A DNA stretch of 64,000 bases from Moritella sp. PE36 (GTDB lineage Bacteria; Pseudomonadota; Gammaproteobacteria; Enterobacterales; Moritellaceae): NCBI RefSeq assembly GCF_000170855.1, contig NZ_ABCQ01000004.1, positions 121,748 to 185,747 on the forward strand. The letters run 5' to 3'. Positions within the stretch are counted from its first letter, which is position 1. The number at the start of each line of letters is the position of its first letter. The position numbers and the translations under genes are program-made. Positions 57,686 to 64,000 of the stretch are shown here, in pieces. The notes beneath the pieces are model-generated. The model saw only the letters and a list, made by a program, of their open reading frames with translations. It was not told the origin of the DNA and searched no databases.

Positions 57686-57714
57686 AACTGATTGGATGGC
57701 AAATAGACTGAGTA

Positions 57715-57750
57715 GATAGATTAGATAGATTAGATAGATTAGATAGATTA
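57715..57750. repeat. Four tandem copies of GATAGATTA
   Basis: Four exact 9-bp units in a row, in the gap between the Cys-rich gene and the first tRNA-Ser terminator. Copy number may vary between strains. Confidence 0.9.
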
Positions 57751-57769
57751 AGGAATGCCAGATAGCAAA

Positions 57770-57797
57770 AAGGCGCTACCTTTTCAGATAGCGCCTT
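57770..57797 (-). terminator. Terminator of tRNA-Ser copy 1
   Basis: AAGGCGCTA and TAGCGCCTT form a 9-bp stem with a T tract (TTTTTG) on the minus strand, just behind the tRNA. Confidence 0.85.
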
Positions 57798-57808
57798 CTC
57801 TATATAGA

Positions 57809-57899
57809 TGGCGGAGGAGGAGAGATTTGAACTCTCGAGGAGCTATTAACCCCTGCTGGTTTTCAAGACCAGTGCATTCGGCCACTCTGCCACCCCTCC
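57809..57899 (-). tRNA. tRNA-Ser(UGA), copy 1
   Basis: 91 bases with encoded CCA, acceptor stem GGAGGGG, anticodon TGA in CTTGAAA, long variable arm as expected for Ser. Identical to the other two copies. Confidence 0.98.
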
Positions 57900-57914
57900 G
57901 CAGCAATGGAGCGT

Positions 57915-57943
57915 ATAATAGAGATACAGCGCCCAGTTGTAAA
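57915..57943 (-). promoter_or_regulatory. Sigma-70 promoter of tRNA-Ser copy 1
   Basis: Minus strand TTTACA, 17 bases, TATTAT, about 15 bases before the mature tRNA. Confidence 0.75.
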
Positions 57944-58149
57944 GCAAAAAGACCAAACCTTCAAACTTCGCACAAAATAAAACCAACCTGCTCGACTTCC
58001 TAGCAACAGCGTAAAACAAGTGCTTAAAAAATATCAGATTCGATATGTTTATCAGAAAAATAGCGGTGACTATCAACTACACTGAAGAAGAGCCGCTAAA
58101 TTGCAAAGACACAGTGGTGTGATGAAGAAAGATTAAAGCTTAGATGCAA

Positions 58150-58178
58150 AAAAGGCGCTACCTTTTCAGATAGCGCCC
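58150..58178 (-). terminator. Terminator of tRNA-Ser copy 2
   Basis: GGCGCTA and TAGCGCC around a 10-base loop, T run on the minus strand; nearly the same hairpin as behind copy 1. Confidence 0.85.
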
Positions 58179-58191
58179 TTCTCTATATAGA

Positions 58192-58282
58192 TGGCGGAGG
58201 AGGAGAGATTTGAACTCTCGAGGAGCTATTAACCCCTGCTGGTTTTCAAGACCAGTGCATTCGGCCACTCTGCCACCCCTCC
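58192..58282 (-). tRNA. tRNA-Ser(UGA), copy 2
   Basis: 91 bases, identical to copy 1, anticodon TGA, CCA encoded. Confidence 0.98.
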
Positions 58283-58297
58283 GCAGCAATGGAACGT

Positions 58298-58326
58298 ATA
58301 ATAGTGATATGAGGCCGGCTTGTAAA
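58298..58326 (-). promoter_or_regulatory. Sigma-70 promoter of tRNA-Ser copy 2
   Basis: Minus strand TTTACA, 17 bases, TATTAT, same arrangement as copy 1. Confidence 0.75.
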
Positions 58327-58463
58327 TATCTACACGCTAAAAGATCACAGCAAACCGTTTAAACGTTTACTTTTCACTCGCTTCGCACTGTAATCCGACA
58401 AATTAATACAACATAAACAATCGACGTCCACATAAAATAAGTTTTTATCATCAAAGGTGCTAT

Positions 58464-59081
58464 ATGGATAAGCAAGCAGTCAACATCACCATCTACCGCT
58501 GGGCTGGCGATTGGGGACCTTTCCATATCAAGATCCCTTGTGGCGAATGCGCACTCACCAAAGATATTGTGTTAGACACCCTAAACAATGAGTTAGACGG
58601 TATACCCATCGAGCTAGAAATTAAAGATTGGTTAAATGAATGGTGGCAGCCGCTACTCAAGGGTGGTTGGCACGCGCCGATTGTCATGGTTGCAGAGAAG
58701 GTCATCAGTCAAGGCCACGCATTAAATCGCGGGGTATTAACCCAAGCCGTCATCGAAGCACACTGCCAACAAGTACCTATTGTTGGCCAGCATATTTTTG
58801 GCAAACAAAGTTGCCCACATTGCCAACGGGCCAAGACATATTTACAACAGGCAAACATTGAATACACCTATCATGATGTGATCACTAATCCTCGCGCCCT
58901 CTATGAAATGCTCTCGAGAGTAAAACCATTAATAGATCCGAAACAACCAGTGACGGTTCCACAGATATGGATAGATGGAAATTATATTGGCGGCGCAGAT
59001 CAATTAAGTGCCATTGTCAAACAACAGGTCGAGCCAAATACAGAACGGGGGCAATGTTCCATGTCAGTGAAACAGAATTAA
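58464..59081 (+). CDS. Two-domain redox protein: CGEC thioredoxin-like domain plus glutaredoxin
   Basis: The N-terminal ~95 residues form a thioredoxin-like domain with a CXXC-type site CGEC (C26, C29). The C-terminal part (about 105-190) is a glutaredoxin with CPHC (C117, C120), the cis-Pro loop TVPQIWIDG and the GGADQL glutathione-site motif. No signal peptide, so cytoplasmic. Single gene between two tRNA-Ser copies, ending 15 bp before the shared hairpin at 59097. The substrate is unknown; the N-terminal domain is not one I can name. Confidence 0.85.
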   Translation: MDKQAVNITIYRWAGDWGPFHIKIPCGECALTKDIVLDTLNNELDGIPIELEIKDWLNEWWQPLLKGGWHAPIVMVAEKVISQGHALNRGVLTQAVIEAHCQQVPIVGQHIFGKQSCPHCQRAKTYLQQANIEYTYHDVITNPRALYEMLSRVKPLIDPKQPVTVPQIWIDGNYIGGADQLSAIVKQQVEPNTERGQCSMSVKQN

Positions 59082-59096
59082 TAGAGGTCAAAATGC

Positions 59097-59131
59097 AAAA
59101 AAGGCGCTATCTTTTCAGATAGCGCCTTTTT
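59097..59131. terminator. Bidirectional terminator (glutaredoxin gene / tRNA-Ser copy 3)
   Basis: AAAAAAGGCGCTATCT pairs with AGATAGCGCCTTTTT around TTTC; A and T runs on both sides serve both the plus-strand gene and the minus-strand tRNA. Confidence 0.88.
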
Positions 59132-59140
59132 CTATATAGA

Positions 59141-59231
59141 TGGCGGAGGAGGAGAGATTTGAACTCTCGAGGAGCTATTAACCCCTGCTGGTTTTCAAGA
59201 CCAGTGCATTCGGCCACTCTGCCACCCCTCC
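59141..59231 (-). tRNA. tRNA-Ser(UGA), copy 3
   Basis: 91 bases, identical to copies 1 and 2. Its upstream TATTAT box is present, but the -35 (TTTATC) is weaker. Confidence 0.98.
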
Positions 59232-59375
59232 GCAGCAATGGAGCGTATAATACAGAGTTAAACAAAAAGATAAAGTGTTTTACCGAATTAATCACATTTT
59301 TAAGTCAAAAGGCTTGTTTTTAACTTATTTGGCTATAAATTAACTACATCGTCATATTATGTCGGAACTTTAGGG

Positions 59376-59381
59376 TATACT
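59376..59381 (+). promoter_or_regulatory. Possible -10 box for the YccA-like gene
   Basis: TATACT about 45 bases before the ATG; no strong -35 box at the right spacing. Confidence 0.35.
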
Positions 59382-59424
59382 AACACTCTAACTGGCAGTG
59401 TTTATTATTTAAGGAACAGACACA

Positions 59425-60087
59425 ATGCAACAACGTACGATTCAGACTCAGTCGCAAGCAAGCGTACTCGCGACGAATAAGGTACTTAAAAATACCTATA
59501 TGCTATTAGCGATGACACTGGCGTTTTCAGCGTTAGTTGCTGGTGCAGTGGTTACATTAAACTTACCTTCTCCAGGCTTCATCATTACCCTAGTCGGTGT
59601 GTATGGTTTAATGTACCTAACAGAAAAAAACCGTAACAACACAATGGGTATTCTATTTGTATTCTTGTTCACCGGTTTCTTAGGCTATACCGTAGGCCCA
59701 TTAATTAACCGATACATAGGTGCTGGTATGGGTGACATTGTGGTAATGGCGTTTGCTGGTACTGCATTTACTTTCTTTGCTCTGTCTGCATATGTATTAA
59801 CAACAAAGAAGGATATGTCTTTCCTTAATGGCATGATGATGGCTGGTTTTGTGGTACTTATCGTGGCTATGATCGGTAACATCTTCTTACAAATTCCAGC
59901 GCTTAGCCTTGCAATCAGTGCCATGTTCATTCTGTTTTCATCTGCTGCTATCTTGATGCAAACAAGTTCAATCATTCATGGTGGTGAAACAAGCTACATC
60001 TCAGCGACGGTAACTATCTTCCTATCACTGTATAATATCTTTGTTAGCTTATTACAAATCTTAGGTATTATGAGTAGCGACGACTAA
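59425..60087 (+). CDS. yccA: YccA/Bax-inhibitor-1 family membrane protein
   Basis: 220 residues with seven hydrophobic helices and a hydrophilic N-terminus (QQRTIQTQSQASVLATNKVLKNTYMLLAMTLAFSALVAG), the YccA opening. In E. coli YccA interacts with the FtsH protease. AAGGA lies nine bases before the ATG. Followed by tusE, as in E. coli. Confidence 0.95.
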   Translation: MQQRTIQTQSQASVLATNKVLKNTYMLLAMTLAFSALVAGAVVTLNLPSPGFIITLVGVYGLMYLTEKNRNNTMGILFVFLFTGFLGYTVGPLINRYIGAGMGDIVVMAFAGTAFTFFALSAYVLTTKKDMSFLNGMMMAGFVVLIVAMIGNIFLQIPALSLAISAMFILFSSAAILMQTSSIIHGGETSYISATVTIFLSLYNIFVSLLQILGIMSSDD

Positions 60088-60214
60088 TCTCGTTGTTAGT
60101 TAATACCGTAAATATAGCGCCTTATTAATTATGTCACGTTAATTTAAATGCTACTCATGTAGAATAGATTTAAGTTAAACCGCTAAACAGTTAAGCTATA
60201 TTTATAAATAGTGA

Positions 60215-60240
60215 AAAGCCTCGTTTGACGAGGCTTTTTT
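60215..60240 (+). terminator. Terminator after the YccA-like gene
   Basis: AGCCTCGT-ttg-ACGAGGCT followed by TTTTTT; 8-bp stem about 130 bases after the stop. Confidence 0.9.
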
Positions 60241-60268
60241 GTTTTCCCTCTACGATTAGTTTAAAGCT

Positions 60269-60598
60269 ATGTTAATTATCAACGAACAAGAGATCGCCAC
60301 CGACAAGCAAGGTTATTTACTTAACTCTAGCGATTGGAGTGAAGCACTGGCGCCGCTGCTTGCAGAACAAGAAAGTATCAGCTTAAGCCCTGCCCATTGG
60401 GAAGTTGTTCACTTCGTGCGTAACTTTTATCTCGAATACAATACTTCACCCGCTATTCGCGCATTAGTTAAAGCAATGGCGAAGAAACTCGGGGCAGATA
60501 AAGGCAACAGTATCTATTTATATAAACTGTTTCCTAAAGGCCCTGCGAAGCAAGCAACCAAGATTGCTGGCTTGCCTAAACCGGCTAGATGCCTTTAA
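60269..60598 (+). CDS. tusE: TusE, sulphur-relay protein (DsrC family)
   Basis: Passes sulphur from TusBCD to MnmA for 2-thiouridine in tRNA. 109 residues with the DsrC-family core [28 protein letters not shown] and C-terminal GLPKPARCL carrying the acceptor Cys C108. The second cysteine of true DsrC (ten residues earlier) is replaced by Ala (QATKIAG), which points to TusE rather than sulphite reduction. Ribosome-binding site is weak. Confidence 0.95.
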   Translation: MLIINEQEIATDKQGYLLNSSDWSEALAPLLAEQESISLSPAHWEVVHFVRNFYLEYNTSPAIRALVKAMAKKLGADKGNSIYLYKLFPKGPAKQATKIAGLPKPARCL

Positions 60599-60684
60599 TT
60601 GGCACTTTATAAATTAGTATTAGATTAACAAGTGCCCCATTACATTAAATGATTAATGGCGGCTTCTTGTTACACCAGAAACCA

Positions 60685-60726
60685 AAAAGCCCCGCTGAGT
60701 TATTCGCATAACTCAGCGGGGCTTTT
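60685..60726. terminator. Strong bidirectional terminator between tusE and serS
   Basis: 19-bp perfect stem (60685-60703 / 60708-60726) with a TCGC loop and A/T tracts on both sides; it serves the two convergent genes. Confidence 0.95.
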
Positions 60727-60756
60727 CATTAAACTGACTTTTTATTAGCAGTCAGA

Positions 60757-62046
<1,290 letters not shown>

Positions 62047-62188
62047 TTACCTACTCTGCTTGTTTTATTTCGACCTGAGTACTATTTCCTTGCACTGGGT
62101 CAGAAAAATCTGTTGGTATTATTAACACGTATTATTTTAACGTGAATTTACACTTTCATCACGGTATTTATACTTAAATTACGGGTCT

Positions 62189-62572
62189 TTATGCTCGAAA
62201 TACTAAGCGCATACCTAAATATGCAACAAAAATACACACTGTCACGTTTAAAGATACATTTAGCGCTGCTTTTAACCACTCACCTTGCTGTAATAACAAC
62301 AACGAATCCATCGAAAATGTCGAAAATGTCGTCAATGCACCCAAGAAACCTAAACCAATAAGTTGGCGCCAAGGTGCTTCAGCAATCATATTACTGTCTA
62401 GCAAGGCAAATAGTACTCCCATCAATAACGAACCCAGAATATTGACAATTAAAGTGCCAAATGGGAAACCTTTACCTAATACAGCCGTGGCAGTTTGGGC
62501 TATAAACGTTCTGAGTACCGCTCCTGTCGCACCACCAAGTGCAACAAAACCGTATAATGCTAAATTATTCAT
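62189..62572 (-). CDS. crcB: CrcB/Fluc, fluoride channel
   Basis: Exports fluoride. 127 residues with four hydrophobic helices and the family motif GALTTFSTFSMDS. It follows rarA by 45 bp. That gap is too short for a fluoride riboswitch, and none is seen. Confidence 0.96.
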   Translation of the reverse strand: MNNLALYGFVALGGATGAVLRTFIAQTATAVLGKGFPFGTLIVNILGSLLMGVLFALLDSNMIAEAPWRQLIGLGFLGALTTFSTFSMDSLLLLQQGEWLKAALNVSLNVTVCIFVAYLGMRLVFRA

Positions 62573-62617
62573 TGATAGTACCCCACTTCATTTATTCGTT
62601 GATCGTACCGTTAATTA

Positions 62618-63952
62618 TTAATAGCGTTTTCGAGGGCTATTGAGATCAAGCTGATGGAGATAATCGAGTTTTTGCTTAATTTGCTTTTCAACACCACGAT
62701 CAACTGGATGATATAACTTAGTACCTTGCAATGCTTCCGGCATATAACATTCACCGGGTGCATACGCCCCTACTTCATCATGGGCATAACGATAGCCATC
62801 ACCATAGCCTAGATCCGACATTAGCTTAGTCGGCGCATTACGTAAATGCATCGGTACATCAAAGTCTGGTTGTTCTTGTACTAACATTTTTGCCTGTGAG
62901 AATGCAGTATACACAGCATTACTCTTTGCCGCCGATGCCAGATAAACAATCGCTTGAGCAATCGCTCGCTCACCTTCATAAGCACCTACACGGCTAAAAC
63001 AATCCCATGCCGATACGGCAACTTGCATTGCTCTTGGGTCGGCATTACCAATATCTTCAGAGGCAATAGCCAGTAAACGGCGCGCCACATGTAGTGGATC
63101 ACAACCACCAGCGAGCATACGTGCAAACCAATACAAGGCAGCATCCGGTGATGAACCACGGATTGATTTATGCAGTGCGGACATCAAGTCATAATAAAGC
63201 TCACCTTTATTATCAAAACTATTTACTTTACGACCCACCACAGACATCAGCCTTTCAAGGGTGATAAGTTTGCCTTGCCCTTCGTCTTCCGCCATATCAT
63301 TTAATAGCTCGAGATAATTAAGGCTCTTTCTGGCATCGCCATCTGCTAACTCACAGAGCTTTTCTTTAACACCTGGCGCAAAGTTAAATTTAACCTTGGC
63401 TAAGCCACGTGTATCCGCTAATGCTTGATCAATAACTTGTTGGATCTCGTCAGCGGTTAACTTTTTCAGTACATACACACGCGCACGTGATAGCAAGGCG
63501 TTGTTTAGTTCAAATGACGGGTTTTCGGTCGTCGCGCCGATAAAGATAATGGTGCCATCTTCGATATGTGGTAAAAATGCATCTTGTTGGCTTTTATTAA
63601 AGCGATGCACTTCATCGACAAATAAAATGGTACGGAAACCTTGAATGGCATTATCTTTGGCTTTTTCTATCGCTAAACGAATATCTTTAATACCTGATGT
63701 AACGGCATGTACTCGCTCAACTTTGGCATCACAGTAATGCGCAATCATCTCTGCGATCGTGGTTTTACCCGTGCCAGGTGGTCCCCATAAAATCATCGAG
63801 TGCGCATGGCCAGCTAATAATGCACGATGTAAGGGTTTTCCTTCACCGAGAATATGGGTTTGACCAATATATTGCGACATTTTTTCTGGTCGCATTCTGG
63901 CCGCTAGCGGTTGGAAATCAGGACTAAAATCAAGTGACATCGTATTATTCAT
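62618..63952 (-). CDS. rarA: RarA/MgsA, replication-associated recombination ATPase
   Basis: AAA+ clamp-loader-like protein acting at stalled forks. Walker [10 protein letters not shown], Walker [16 protein letters not shown], sensor 1 [12 protein letters not shown], and the C-terminal tetramerisation domain with [25 protein letters not shown]. 444 residues. The ATG overlaps the lolA stop (TAATG), which also fixes the start. Confidence 0.97.
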   Translation of the reverse strand: MNNTMSLDFSPDFQPLAARMRPEKMSQYIGQTHILGEGKPLHRALLAGHAHSMILWGPPGTGKTTIAEMIAHYCDAKVERVHAVTSGIKDIRLAIEKAKDNAIQGFRTILFVDEVHRFNKSQQDAFLPHIEDGTIIFIGATTENPSFELNNALLSRARVYVLKKLTADEIQQVIDQALADTRGLAKVKFNFAPGVKEKLCELADGDARKSLNYLELLNDMAEDEGQGKLITLERLMSVVGRKVNSFDNKGELYYDLMSALHKSIRGSSPDAALYWFARMLAGGCDPLHVARRLLAIASEDIGNADPRAMQVAVSAWDCFSRVGAYEGERAIAQAIVYLASAAKSNAVYTAFSQAKMLVQEQPDFDVPMHLRNAPTKLMSDLGYGDGYRYAHDEVGAYAPGECYMPEALQGTKLYHPVDRGVEKQIKQKLDYLHQLDLNSPRKRY

Positions 63953-64000
63953 TAGCGTTGGTCATCTATATCGGTATCTTCCGGGATATTGAAATTAAAC
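63952..64000 (-). CDS. lolA: LolA, C-terminal end only (runs off the right edge)
   Basis: The last 15 codons read [15 protein letters not shown] then TAA, matching the LolA C-terminus (E. coli ends FTFTPPQGVTVDDQRK-like) and its constant position before rarA. LolA is the periplasmic lipoprotein carrier. Only the tail is present, so the call rests on motif plus context. Confidence 0.75.
   Translation of the reverse strand, partial: FNFNIPEDTDIDDQR

Noticed and set aside
57755..58076. Open frames over tRNA-Ser copy 1 on both strands
   Set aside because: They read through a complete tRNA gene and its terminator.
60269..60598. DsrC of dissimilatory sulphur metabolism
   Set aside because: The second conserved cysteine is Ala and no dsr genes are present; the neighbour is yccA as for tusE.
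62573..62617. Fluoride riboswitch before crcB
   Set aside because: The gap to rarA is only 45 bp, and no pseudoknot-like sequence is present.

Overview
This window comes from a Gram-negative, polarly flagellated, probably marine gammaproteobacterium. The gene order is Vibrionales/Alteromonadales-like: flrA-flrBC-fliE..fliR-flhB-flhA-flhF-flhG-fliA-cheYZA-cheB-parC-parP-cheW-DUF2802-ccm. AT-rich coding sequence and the neighbours (pgsA-uvrC-uvrY, yccA-tusE, lolA-rarA-crcB-serS) make a Moritella-like organism my best guess. That genus call is inference, not proof.

Layout. Positions 1-6170 (minus) hold the cytochrome c maturation operon ccmABCDEFGH plus the start of ccmI. Positions 6274-18955 (minus) hold a DUF2802 gene, cheW, the polar-array genes parP and parC, cheB, cheA, cheZ, cheY, fliA, flhG, flhF and flhA. 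Positions 19045-31819 (minus) hold the export apparatus and basal body: flhB, fliR, Q, P, O, N, M, L, K, J, I, H, G, F, E. Positions 31931-36018 hold the regulators flrC, flrB and flrA. Good sigma-54 (-24/-12) sequences lie before flrB, fliE and fliK and a weaker one before flhA, so the FlrA-FlrBC cascade is visible in the DNA. A secDF pair without yajC follows (36292-39071).

Positions 39921-53721 form an accessory stretch bounded by identical, same-orientation tRNA-Leu(UAA) genes. It carries a VpsR-like enhancer-binding regulator with a DsbA-like lipoprotein, a secreted metzincin protease facing a large secreted repeat protein, a DUF3943 outer-membrane protein, an HDOD protein, long non-coding spacers and a 163-bp MITE-like hairpin element. 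It ends in a tandem tRNA array, (Leu-Cys)x3-Leu.

Positions 53953-64000 return to conserved genes: pgsA, uvrC and uvrY (minus); a tiny Cys-rich protein missed by length filters; three tRNA-Ser(UGA) copies with a two-domain glutaredoxin between two of them; a YccA/Bax-inhibitor-1 protein and tusE (plus); and serS, crcB, rarA and the last codons of lolA (minus).

How it works together: FlrA with sigma-54 should switch on flrBC. FlrB and FlrC then activate the fliE and fliK units, and probably flhA. FlhF/FlhG set flagellar position and number, while ParC/ParP together with repeats in the CheA linker should place the chemotaxis array at the same pole. I see no clearly new defence or mobile system. 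The least-described pieces are the 12.8-kb tRNA-Leu-flanked segment, the triplicated CheA linker motif, the CGEC-glutaredoxin fusion and the UUCG hairpin abutting uvrC.
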